Shown: in pieces, positions 8,072 through 15,528 of the stretch
Layout: each line of letters starts with the position of its first letter
Numbering within the stretch: position 1 is the first letter of the stretch
Assembly (NCBI GenBank): GCA_020438425.1
Contig: JAGQUQ010000014.1
Span: 1 to 42,092 of the forward strand
Length of the DNA stretch: 42,092 bases
Origin: Solirubrobacterales bacterium
GTDB taxonomy: Bacteria > Actinomycetota > Thermoleophilia > Solirubrobacterales > 70-9
Reading direction: 5' to 3'
The notes under the pieces: generated by a model
Database searches by the model: none
What the model was told of the DNA's origin: nothing
The model's input: only the letters and a program-made list of their open reading frames with translations
Position numbers and translations under genes: made by a program

Positions 8072-10123
8072 TCACCCTCCAGTTACGCCGGCGGCGAACA
8101 TCAACGCCATCCCGATCGACGAGATCAGGACTGTCCAGCCAGCGGTACGACCGAGCGTCGATGCGCCCAGCCCCGTTATGAAGCCCAGTATCAGGACGCC
8201 GAAGTGATACGAGGCATGCAGGAAATTGTCGGTGTCGATCTCTGAATAGATCGCCGGAACCATGAAGAGGAGCATTCCGGCCGGGACCAGGACCACCGTG
8301 ACCAGACCCGCGTTGGTCCACCGGGCCGTGACGCTCCTGGCAATCGATGGTGAAGAAGCCAGCGCCACCGCCAGCATCGATCCGATGAAGAACTGGGCTC
8401 CGTGCGCAAGATGGTGAAAGCCCACCGTCGCTTCGGAAGCATCCGAGATCGGGGGCAGAAGGGCGAATGAGGCGACCAGCGCAAGACCCACTGTCACTGC
8501 GATGCCGAAGGGAGTACGGAGCAGGGGGTCAGCCGCGTGGTCGAGGCCGGGATCGGCTTCCCCTGATGCCCCCGCGACCGAAGGCAGCGTTGGTCCGGCT
8601 GAACTAGCCCGGCGCCGCTCGAGGGCCGTCCGCGCCAACGAAATGAACTCGGCCATCAGCATGATGAACCCGACCAGGAACACGACTGCGAAGACCGAGG
8701 CGACAAGGCTGTAGCCCTCGGTCCCGGCCGGATGGACTGCCCAGCGCCGCGGAATTCCGAGGGCGCCCGAGATGTACCAGCTGAAGACGAACCCGTAACC
8801 GCCCGCGACCATCAGGAGCGGTGCCCAGATCGTGGTCCTGCGGCTTGCAGGCCTCCCGGCGGCTCGTTCGAGCAGGAAGGCGACCATCGCCATCATCCAC
8901 AGGCCGACGCCCATCATCAGGTAATTGTGGAAATGGGCCGGCACCCAGAGCGTGTTGTGAAGCCTGAAGTTGATCGGGATCAGCGAGTCGATCACCGCGC
9001 CGGAACCACCGATCGCCCAGCCCGCGAATCCGAGGTAGAGCAGGACCGAGGTCAGGGTCCACCGGAACCGGGAACCCCAGATCAGCATCATCCCGGAGTA
9101 GATGGTCACCACCGCGACGGGGATGGCGGCCGCCGAGGACGCAACCAGCGAGATCATCTGGGGCGCCCCGGGCTGGACGAAGTCCATGTACAGATGGTGC
9201 GAGTACGCGGTCATCACGAAGGCGATGGTGAAGAGCCAGCCGATCGCCATGGGCTTGGAGAGCTTCCATTGACGGCCGGCATAGAGCGGCACCAGGACGT
9301 AGACCATCCCGACCGCGAGATAGATGATCAGGTTGGCGATGGTGTGGCCAAAGAAGTAGGTCAGATTCTTGGCCCAGAGCGCGTCAAGGGCCACATCCCC
9401 GTCAATGGTGTGGTCCAGCAGGGCCATCACGATCGTCATCCCGACCGCGCTGCAGATGATTCCCTGCAGGGTCACCGCGGTGGCGGCGATCACCTGTGGC
9501 GGCGGACCGGTCGGATCCTTGCCGCGGAGCCACTTGATTCCCAGCGCGCCGGTGAGGCCACCGTAAGCCTGCGTGGTTGCCCGGAGAACGTCGATGCAGT
9601 AGACCAGGAACCCGACGCCGACGAGGCCCATGCCGACAATGAACGTGACGGCAGCCCATGTCGACCATTGGCCGGACGCTTCAAAGGGCAGGGGAAAGAG
9701 AAAGGTCCAGCCTGCGGCAAAGCCGCCGATCAAGACGGAGACAAGGACCAGGACGACTCCCAGGACGATGGCGAGCCAGCTCGCAATCGCGCGTCCGAAG
9801 CTAAGCCCGGGCACGACCGAGCGGACCACCAGCCACAAGCCGCCCATCATCGAGAGCAGGGCTCCGGCCAGCATCCCGGCCGCGTGGAGGGTCATCAGCC
9901 GGTAGAACCATTGGGGCGATACCGCGATGGTTTCGGCCTGCACCAGCCGCATGCCAAGGCCAACCAGGGCCATCAGGGCGAAGAGCGCGAGCCCTGTGCC
10001 GCCGAAGATCCAGCCGATGAGATTCTGTGGCCGGTCCGAGGCCGGACTGAACTGTTGCCCGAGCGGGTGAAGTACGGTGCTGGACTCACGCCCGGTCGGA
10101 CTCGCGGTCGCACCCCGGATCAA
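8072..10123 (-). CDS. Heme-copper oxidase-like subunit I lacking the usual active-site Tyr
   Basis: The 683-residue polytopic membrane protein has the histidines expected of the superfamily: H80 (low-spin heme), H260 and the H309-H310 pair (CuB), and H397 with H399 (VPAHFHN, the two hemes). The helix layout resembles B-type (ba3-like) subunit I. The HPxxY motif that gives the cross-linked Tyr in A and B oxygen reductases reads HTIAN here, so Asn264 sits at the Tyr position; the nearest Tyr is 268. The place in the next helix where cbb3 enzymes carry their Tyr, about six residues before the His pair, is Val303. Residues about 535-683 add four predicted helices with a His-rich FHHLAH motif. It could be an oxygen reductase or a CuA-type NO reductase. 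The TTG start overlaps the subunit II stop (TTGA) and has GAGGTGA upstream. Confidence 0.85.
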   Translation of the reverse strand: MIRGATASPTGRESSTVLHPLGQQFSPASDRPQNLIGWIFGGTGLALFALMALVGLGMRLVQAETIAVSPQWFYRLMTLHAAGMLAGALLSMMGGLWLVVRSVVPGLSFGRAIASWLAIVLGVVLVLVSVLIGGFAAGWTFLFPLPFEASGQWSTWAAVTFIVGMGLVGVGFLVYCIDVLRATTQAYGGLTGALGIKWLRGKDPTGPPPQVIAATAVTLQGIICSAVGMTIVMALLDHTIDGDVALDALWAKNLTYFFGHTIANLIIYLAVGMVYVLVPLYAGRQWKLSKPMAIGWLFTIAFVMTAYSHHLYMDFVQPGAPQMISLVASSAAAIPVAVVTIYSGMMLIWGSRFRWTLTSVLLYLGFAGWAIGGSGAVIDSLIPINFRLHNTLWVPAHFHNYLMMGVGLWMMAMVAFLLERAAGRPASRRTTIWAPLLMVAGGYGFVFSWYISGALGIPRRWAVHPAGTEGYSLVASVFAVVFLVGFIMLMAEFISLARTALERRRASSAGPTLPSVAGASGEADPGLDHAADPLLRTPFGIAVTVGLALVASFALLPPISDASEATVGFHHLAHGAQFFIGSMLAVALASSPSIARSVTARWTNAGLVTVVLVPAGMLLFMVPAIYSEIDTDNFLHASYHFGVLILGFITGLGASTLGRTAGWTVLISSIGMALMFAAGVTGG

Positions 10124-10650
10124 GGAGTCACCTCGAATTCCTTCAACATCTCATGGTGCTTGTAGCCACAGTATTCGAGGCAGGCCATCATGTAGGTGCC
10201 CGTCTTTTCGAGGGTCAGGTTGAGCTGGTTGTCGTACCCGGGCATCGCCTGGACGCTGCCAATCAGGATCCCGTCGGGGTCGTAGATGCCGAGGCCGTGG
10301 TTCACGTCCGTGGAGGTCACCTCAAAGCTGACCTCGCTGCCGGCCGGGATCGTGTCCGGGGTCATCGACCAGTAGAAAAGACCCCCGCTCACGTTCACGG
10401 TTGCGGTTCCGCTTGCGTTGCCCGGATAGGGCAGGAAGAAGAGCGCGAGGATGACCCCCGACCCCAACAGCAGGCAGAGAAACGCGAACCAGTATCGGCG
10501 CAGGCGATAACCCGTATGGGTCACCTCACCGAAAGCCACGTTGCGTGTGGACTGGCGCGCGACGACCACGAAGATGGTCACCAGTGCGACTGTCACGACA
10601 AGGAATGCGGCAAGCACCGCAACCTGAAAACCCCCGAACGAGACTTCCAT
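10120..10650 (-). CDS. Heme-copper oxidase subunit II with CuA centre
   Basis: The 176-residue product has two N-terminal transmembrane helices (about 8-31 and 53-73) and a cupredoxin domain. The CuA ligand set is complete: H118 (DVNHGLG) and C157, E159, C161, H165 and M168 in CLEYCGYKHHEM. A full CuA site means it accepts electrons from cytochrome c rather than quinol, which fits the cytochrome c gene two genes downstream. The protein is short, as in ba3-type enzymes. The ATG at 10650 has AAGGAG 7 bases upstream. It is the first gene of the operon, and an inverted repeat with a -10 element lies about 45 bases upstream. Confidence 0.9.
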   Translation of the reverse strand: MEVSFGGFQVAVLAAFLVVTVALVTIFVVVARQSTRNVAFGEVTHTGYRLRRYWFAFLCLLLGSGVILALFFLPYPGNASGTATVNVSGGLFYWSMTPDTIPAGSEVSFEVTSTDVNHGLGIYDPDGILIGSVQAMPGYDNQLNLTLEKTGTYMMACLEYCGYKHHEMLKEFEVTP

Positions 10651-10695
10651 GCATCACTCCTTGGCCTTGGGCTGGGTTCAGGCCTGGACAGGACG

Positions 10696-10722
10696 ATTTT
10701 ACCCATTGAGAGTGGGTAAAAT
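10696..10722. promoter_or_regulatory. Perfect inverted repeat over the oxidase operon promoter
   Basis: attttaccca and tgggtaaaat (10-bp perfect arms) flank a 7-base centre. On the minus strand the promoter-proximal arm contains TAAAAT (10701-10696), a good -10 element, giving a leader of about 40 bases to the subunit II ATG. The repeat lies between divergent genes, so it is not a terminator. A dimeric repressor bound here would block the -10. The regulator is not identified. The remaining spacer to 10859 shows only a weak 6-bp hairpin (10795-10816). Confidence 0.65.
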
Positions 10723-10859
10723 TCAGTACTTTCCCGTAGGATTAAGGGTCGTGGTTCCGGCCCGTCTGTTTCGCCCGGACGCGAACTCCGGTTAGCCGTT
10801 CAAGTCGCGTAACGGCACGGTCCGGTCAAGCCGGTTCCGGGCGGCATAGGCTGCAGGGC

Positions 10860-11195
10860 ATGTCGAAACAGGGTGGGCAATGTGACTGGTGCGGCGTCGA
10901 GCTGGAAGAGGATCAGGGCTACCGGCTGCTCTGGCCGGACAAGAGCCTCGGTACCGCCTTCTGCCGGCTCGAGCACATCGTTCCCTTCCTGATGCAGAAA
11001 GACCAGTGGCACATATGGAAGGGAGTCGAGATCCCGGCCGACGCACCGAAGGTCAGCACATCAAGCGGAGACGAACTCGGTGAAAACGCCCTCTACCTGG
11101 TCCATCACCGGGGCGAGCACCGTATCCCCGACAGCTTCGAGGGAAAAGAGGAGCTGCTGGAGTGGGCCAAAGCCGGAGGCCACTTCGCCCCCTGA
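10860..11195 (+). CDS. Small Cys/His-containing protein of unknown function
   Basis: The product is 111 residues. CDWCGVELEEDQGYRLL (C8, C11) and TAFCRLEH (C35, H39) could form one zinc-binding knuckle. The C-terminal half is WKGVEIPADAP... ending EELLEWAKAGGHFAP. The ATG at 10860 follows GCAGGG. The gene stands alone between the leftward oxidase operon and a convergent hydrolase gene, with only 19 bases between the two stops. I do not recognise a named family; a zinc-ribbon-like metal-binding or protein-interaction role is only a guess. Confidence 0.65.
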   Translation: MSKQGGQCDWCGVELEEDQGYRLLWPDKSLGTAFCRLEHIVPFLMQKDQWHIWKGVEIPADAPKVSTSSGDELGENALYLVHHRGEHRIPDSFEGKEELLEWAKAGGHFAP

Positions 11196-11214
11196 CCCCC
11201 ACACTCCTGGTGGG

Positions 11215-12480
11215 TTAGTTGCCCTGCCCGGCCTCTTGCTTCGACTGATTGGCTCTATTGCTGGCTGATTGGGACCTGGAACCGGTGCGATTACCGGCTT
11301 TCTTCCTGACTTGATTCGCCTTGCGCTTCGCGGCGGCCCTGGCCCGCTTCTTTGTCTGGCGGGCTTTCTGCTCGGCAATCTGCCTGCTGAAAGTCTTTTC
11401 GACCGACTTGCGGGCGATGCCGTAGGCAAAACTCTCGATTGCGGCGGCCGTCTTTTCCGGTGCCTCCACCTGGGGTGAATGGCCGGAATCGGGGATCAGG
11501 AGCGTGTCGGCCCCCGGTATCGCGGCGTAGGCGCTGAGGGCCTCGCGGGCGTCGTAGATCTGATCCTCTTCACCGAAGATCACGAGCAGCGGCTTGCCGA
11601 CCGCGGCCAGTCGATCGGGCAATGACTGCTGCTCGGTGAACTGCTCGCCTTCGACCGCGGAATCCTTGTAGGCCGGATAGGTCATCTCGCGGACGTCCTC
11701 AACGTACTTGTCCGGCACGTCAAAGCCGGGTGCGAAGCCCTGCTCGACGTTCTTGCGGATTACCGAATCGGGGGCGACGCGCCAGAGAGCCTGGCCGAGG
11801 ATCGGCGTCCTGGTCGCCCTGGCTCCGCCGGAGAGCCCGCCGAAGGAATTGTCGGGGGCGGTGTCGATCAGGACCAGACCGGAAACCAGTTCCGGGGTCT
11901 GCTCGGCCACCGAGGTGACCACCTTGCCGCCGAGCGAGTGACCGACCAGGATCGCCTCCTGGACATCCAGCCTGCCCAGGACCTGGGCCACCAGATTGGC
12001 CTGGTTCTCGATCGAGTAGCCGGAATCGGGCTTCTCGGAGCCGCCGTAGCCGAGCATGTCGATCGCGATCACCCGGTGGTAGGGCTCTAGCAGCGGAATC
12101 AGGTCATCCCACCAGTTGATCGCCCCGGCCGAGCCGTGGATCAGCACTATCGGGGTGTCGGCGGCCTTCTTCAGGCTTGCCATAGTGGCCATCGAGCGCG
12201 GGGTTCCGGGGTCGAGGCCTTCCTTGGCGAACTCCGGAGCCTTGATCACCCCGTTCTTGACGGGTGAGCCGGTATCGAGCACCTGGAGCTGACCGGAGGT
12301 GGTGTTGACCAGCCTGGCTCCATCCACGTTGATGCTTGCCGACTTGGTCTCGTTGTTGAGCGCGAAAGCGTTCAGGATCAGCAGGATCAGGACCACCAGA
12401 AGGGCGCCCACGAAGATCTTGAGGGGCCAGCCGATCCGGGAGCCGACGCCCCGCCTTCTGCCTGTGGAAGCTCGTGCCAT
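11215..12480 (-). CDS. Membrane-anchored alpha/beta hydrolase
   Basis: The product is 421 residues from the ATG at 12480. An Arg-rich start is followed by one transmembrane helix (about 20-40), then an alpha/beta-hydrolase domain. HGSAGAINWW supplies the oxyanion region, GHSLGG holds the nucleophile S182, GEEDQIYD gives D306 and DSGHSP gives H334, so the triad is complete. The C-terminal 60 or so residues are very rich in Lys, Arg and Ala and look disordered; they may bind nucleic acid or an acidic surface. The catalytic domain should face the outside. The substrate is unknown. A longer start at 12519 is possible, but the predicted promoter lies between the two starts, favouring 12480. Confidence 0.82.
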   Translation of the reverse strand: MARASTGRRRGVGSRIGWPLKIFVGALLVVLILLILNAFALNNETKSASINVDGARLVNTTSGQLQVLDTGSPVKNGVIKAPEFAKEGLDPGTPRSMATMASLKKAADTPIVLIHGSAGAINWWDDLIPLLEPYHRVIAIDMLGYGGSEKPDSGYSIENQANLVAQVLGRLDVQEAILVGHSLGGKVVTSVAEQTPELVSGLVLIDTAPDNSFGGLSGGARATRTPILGQALWRVAPDSVIRKNVEQGFAPGFDVPDKYVEDVREMTYPAYKDSAVEGEQFTEQQSLPDRLAAVGKPLLVIFGEEDQIYDAREALSAYAAIPGADTLLIPDSGHSPQVEAPEKTAAAIESFAYGIARKSVEKTFSRQIAEQKARQTKKRARAAAKRKANQVRKKAGNRTGSRSQSASNRANQSKQEAGQGN

Positions 12481-12490
12481 GACCGGTGTT

Positions 12491-12519
12491 ACCCTAGTCC
12501 CGCTTCGGTCGGGCTGCAA
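12491..12519 (-). promoter_or_regulatory. Predicted promoter of the hydrolase gene
   Basis: On the minus strand TTGCAG (12519-12514) and TAGGGT (12496-12491) are 17 bases apart. The start point would fall near 12484, only a few bases before the ATG at 12480, so the mRNA would be nearly leaderless. The element lies in the 89-base gap to the divergent murA. Confidence 0.4.
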
Positions 12520-12569
12520 TGTCCCCGTCCGGTCACACGAAAACCGTCAACCGCGGGGTACAGAAACAG

Positions 12570-13856
12570 ATGCAGAAGTTCGTAATACAGGGCGGAGTAC
12601 CGCTCTCCGGTGAGATAACGGCCGCTGGCAACAAGAATGCCGCGCTGCCGATCCTTGCCGCATGCCTCCTCACCGAGGAGGTCGTGACGATTGCGAACGT
12701 GCCTCGGATCCGCGACACGGAAGCGCAGATCGAGTTGCTGGCTGCGCTGGGAGTCACGGTCGAGTGGGTCGAGGACAACACGGTCCGTCTCTGCGCGAAG
12801 GACGTGGACGGAACCACTCTCGACGAGGATCTCTCGGCCGCGATCCGGGCTTCCTTCCTGCTGGCCGGCCCCCTGCTCGCCCGCTTCGGCAGCGTCAACA
12901 TGCCGCCACCCGGTGGCGACTTCATCGGCCGCCGCCGGCTCGATGCCCACCTCGATGCCTTCCGCGAGCTCGGCGCGAGGGTCGGCGGGGATCGCTGGAT
13001 CGAACTGAACGCGCCCCCCGGCGGACTCAGGGCGGCGGAGATCTTCATGGACGAACCGTCGGTGATGGGCACCGAGAATGCCCTGATGGCGGCAGCGCTA
13101 ACACCGGGTGAGACCACGATCCTGAACGCGGCTTCCGAGCCGCATGTCCAGGACCTGGCCCGCCTGCTGGTCAAGATGGGCGCCCCGATCGACGGGATCG
13201 GCTCGAACGTGATGGTCGTTCACGGCCAGGAAGAGCTGGGCGGTGCAGACCACAAGGTCACGCCGGACCACATCGAGATCGCCAGCTTCATGGCTCTTGC
13301 CGCGGCGACCGGTGGTGAACTCCGGATCCGCGAGATCGAACCTTTCGATCTGGTCATGATCCGGCGCCAGTTCCGCCGGCTCGGATTTCAGTCCGTGGTC
13401 GAGGGATCCGATGTGATCGTCCCGCCCTCGCAGAACCTCCGCGTCCAGCCGGATGCCGGTGGCGCGATCCCGAAGATCGAGGATGGCCCCTGGCCCGCCT
13501 TTCCGGCCGACCTGACCTCGATCGCGCTTGCGCTTGCCACCCAGGCCGAGGGCGAGATCCTGATCTTCGAGAAGATGTTCGAGAACCGCCTCTTCTTCGT
13601 CGACAAGCTGGTCGCGATGGGGGCGAGGATCACCCTTTGCGACCCCCACCGGGCGATCGTCAGCGGCCCGACCCGGCTCCACGGCGAACGGGTCGACAGT
13701 CCGGACATCCGGGCAGGCATGGCGATGCTGATCGCCGCCCTGGCCGCCGAGGGAACTTCGGAAATCGGCAACATCCGCCAGATCGACCGCGGCTACGAGA
13801 ACATCGACGACCGGCTGCGGTCGCTCGGTGCGCATATCGAACGCGTCGACGAATAG
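12570..13856 (+). CDS. murA: UDP-N-acetylglucosamine 1-carboxyvinyltransferase
   Basis: The 428-residue enzyme catalyses the first committed step of peptidoglycan synthesis, transferring enolpyruvate from PEP to UDP-GlcNAc in the cytoplasm. The start MQKFVIQGGVPLSGEI matches the family, with K22 in the NKN motif. The active-site loop reads PPPGGDFIGRR, so the position of the usual catalytic Cys (Cys115 in E. coli) is D117. Asp at this site is known from mycobacteria and some other bacteria and gives natural fosfomycin resistance. An in-frame ATG at 12519 would add 17 unconserved residues; 12570 is preferred, though its ribosome site is weak. Only 12 bases separate it from hisZ, so it seems to head the his transcription unit. 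Confidence 0.93.
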   Translation: MQKFVIQGGVPLSGEITAAGNKNAALPILAACLLTEEVVTIANVPRIRDTEAQIELLAALGVTVEWVEDNTVRLCAKDVDGTTLDEDLSAAIRASFLLAGPLLARFGSVNMPPPGGDFIGRRRLDAHLDAFRELGARVGGDRWIELNAPPGGLRAAEIFMDEPSVMGTENALMAAALTPGETTILNAASEPHVQDLARLLVKMGAPIDGIGSNVMVVHGQEELGGADHKVTPDHIEIASFMALAAATGGELRIREIEPFDLVMIRRQFRRLGFQSVVEGSDVIVPPSQNLRVQPDAGGAIPKIEDGPWPAFPADLTSIALALATQAEGEILIFEKMFENRLFFVDKLVAMGARITLCDPHRAIVSGPTRLHGERVDSPDIRAGMAMLIAALAAEGTSEIGNIRQIDRGYENIDDRLRSLGAHIERVDE

Positions 13857-13868
13857 GAGGGACCCCCG

Positions 13869-14855
13869 ATGATCCGTCCTATTCCCCCAGGAACCCGGGA
13901 CGTGCTCCCGGACGAGATGCGCGAACTCCGCGCGATCGAGGCTGCCCTGCTCGGAACCTTCGAAACGGGCGGTTTCCGCGAGGTCCGGACCCCGACCCTG
14001 GAATACGCCGACGCGCTGGAGCTCGGGGACGGAAACTCGGCCGGGGCTGCCTACCGCTTTTTCGACGAGCGTGGCGAGCTGCTCGCCCTGCGGACCGACA
14101 TGACGATCCCGATCGCGCGGCTGGTCGCCGACCGCTTCCGTGAGGTCGAGCCGCCGCACCGCCTGAGCTACTTCGCCAACGCCTACCGGGCCGTGACCCC
14201 GCAGCGGGGCGAGCTGCGCGAGTTCGGCCAGGCCGGCGTCGAACTGATCGGGGTTCCGGGTCCGGAGGGGACAGCAGAGGTGGTCGAACTGCTCGACCGG
14301 TCGCTGAGCGCAGTCGATCTCGAAGAGGCTGTTATCGGTCTTGGCGAAGACGGGCTCTGGACGGCGCTGCTCCAGGATGCCGGCGCCGGACCGGAAACGA
14401 TCGAGAAGACTTCCGAGCTGCTGGTCGCCCATGACCTGGTCGGGGTCGAGCGCGGCTTGATCGAGTCAGACGAGCTTGAACCCGATGCGATCGCCCAGGC
14501 GACGAGGCTGATCCAGCTCCGTGGTGGTGTGGAAGTGCTGGAAGAAGCCCGCGCTTTCGGCGGGACCGGGTTCGCCGAAGTGCTCGACAGGCTGACCGCG
14601 AACTTCGAATCCATTTCGTCCCGCTCGATCGGCCGGACCGTGCTGCTCGACCTCGGCATGCTGCGCGAGATCGGCTACTACAGCGGATCGACGATCGAGG
14701 TCTACGACGAAGCGGTCGGTGACCTGATCGGTGGCGGCGGCCGCTACGACGACCTGATGAACCGCTTCGGGCTCGACCTTCCGGCCGCCGGATTCACCCT
14801 CTACATCGAACGGATCCACAAGGCCCAGTTGGAGCGCGGGGGTGGCAATGTTTGA
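13869..14855 (+). CDS. hisZ: ATP phosphoribosyltransferase regulatory subunit HisZ
   Basis: The 328-residue product resembles the histidyl-tRNA synthetase catalytic core: PPGTRDVLPDEMREL at the start (motif 1 region), LALRTDMTIPIARLVADRF (motif 2) and GGGGRYDDLMNRFG (motif 3 region). It lacks the anticodon-binding domain. HisZ joins short-form HisG to make an active first enzyme of histidine biosynthesis and carries the histidine feedback site. Its pairing with a short hisG directly downstream supports HisZ over a true HisS. A strong ribosome site (AGGAGGG) precedes the ATG. The end overlaps the start of hisG. Confidence 0.9.
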   Translation: MIRPIPPGTRDVLPDEMRELRAIEAALLGTFETGGFREVRTPTLEYADALELGDGNSAGAAYRFFDERGELLALRTDMTIPIARLVADRFREVEPPHRLSYFANAYRAVTPQRGELREFGQAGVELIGVPGPEGTAEVVELLDRSLSAVDLEEAVIGLGEDGLWTALLQDAGAGPETIEKTSELLVAHDLVGVERGLIESDELEPDAIAQATRLIQLRGGVEVLEEARAFGGTGFAEVLDRLTANFESISSRSIGRTVLLDLGMLREIGYYSGSTIEVYDEAVGDLIGGGGRYDDLMNRFGLDLPAAGFTLYIERIHKAQLERGGGNV

Positions 14856-15528
14856 GGAACTGAGGAAGACCGGTGGCAAGCTGAAGATGGCCGTTCCCAG
14901 GGGGGCGCTCCTGGGTGAAGTGCTGGACCTGCTCGATCAGGTCGGTGTTGACACCTCCGGGGCTCGCAGCGACTCGCGTTCCCTGGTCTTTGACGGTGGC
15001 GAGATCATGCTGGTGACGATGCGGCCCTCCGATGTTCCGACCTATGTGTCGGCCGGCGCTGCCGACATCGGGATCACCGGCAAGGACGTTTTGCTGGAGC
15101 AGGAAGACCGTCCGGTCTATGAACTGGTCGATCTGGGGATCGGGGCCTGCCGGATGGTGCTGGCGACCCAGAAGGGCGATGTCGCTCCCTCCGAGCACCA
15201 GCGCCGGCTCGGCATGATGAAGATCGCGACCAAGTACAAGCGGATCGCCGAGCAGTACTTCGCCGAGCAGGGCCGGCAGGTCGAACTGGTCGAAGTCAAG
15301 GGTTCGATCGAATTGGCCCCGCTGGTCGGGCTGGCCGATGGCATCGTGGATCTGGTCGCCACCGGCAGGACCCTGACCGAGAACAACCTGGAAGTGCGCG
15401 AGGAGATCCTTTCCAGCACCGGCCGCCTGGTCGCAAACCGGGTTTCCTACCGGATCCGCCGCGAAGAAGTTGACGGTCTCGCCGACCGGCTGCGAGAAGT
15501 CGTAGAGAAGCCAGCGGGAGAGTCGTGA
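14842..15528 (+). CDS. hisG: ATP phosphoribosyltransferase catalytic subunit, short form
   Basis: The product is 228 residues from a GTG at 14842, or 226 from the ATG at 14848; both overlap the hisZ end. The short length without the C-terminal regulatory domain marks the HisG(S) class, which needs HisZ. LKMAVPRGALLGEVLDLL opens the fold, ADIGITGKDVLLE is the substrate-binding segment, and GIVDLVATGRTLTENNL matches the PRPP-binding loop. It catalyses ATP + PRPP to phosphoribosyl-ATP, the committed step of histidine synthesis. It ends in a GTGA overlap with hisD. Confidence 0.93.
   Translation: MAMFEELRKTGGKLKMAVPRGALLGEVLDLLDQVGVDTSGARSDSRSLVFDGGEIMLVTMRPSDVPTYVSAGAADIGITGKDVLLEQEDRPVYELVDLGIGACRMVLATQKGDVAPSEHQRRLGMMKIATKYKRIAEQYFAEQGRQVELVEVKGSIELAPLVGLADGIVDLVATGRTLTENNLEVREEILSSTGRLVANRVSYRIRREEVDGLADRLREVVEKPAGES

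Noticed and set aside
13869..14855. Histidyl-tRNA synthetase as identity of the HisZ gene
   Set aside because: The anticodon-binding domain is absent and a short HisG follows directly, both typical of HisZ.
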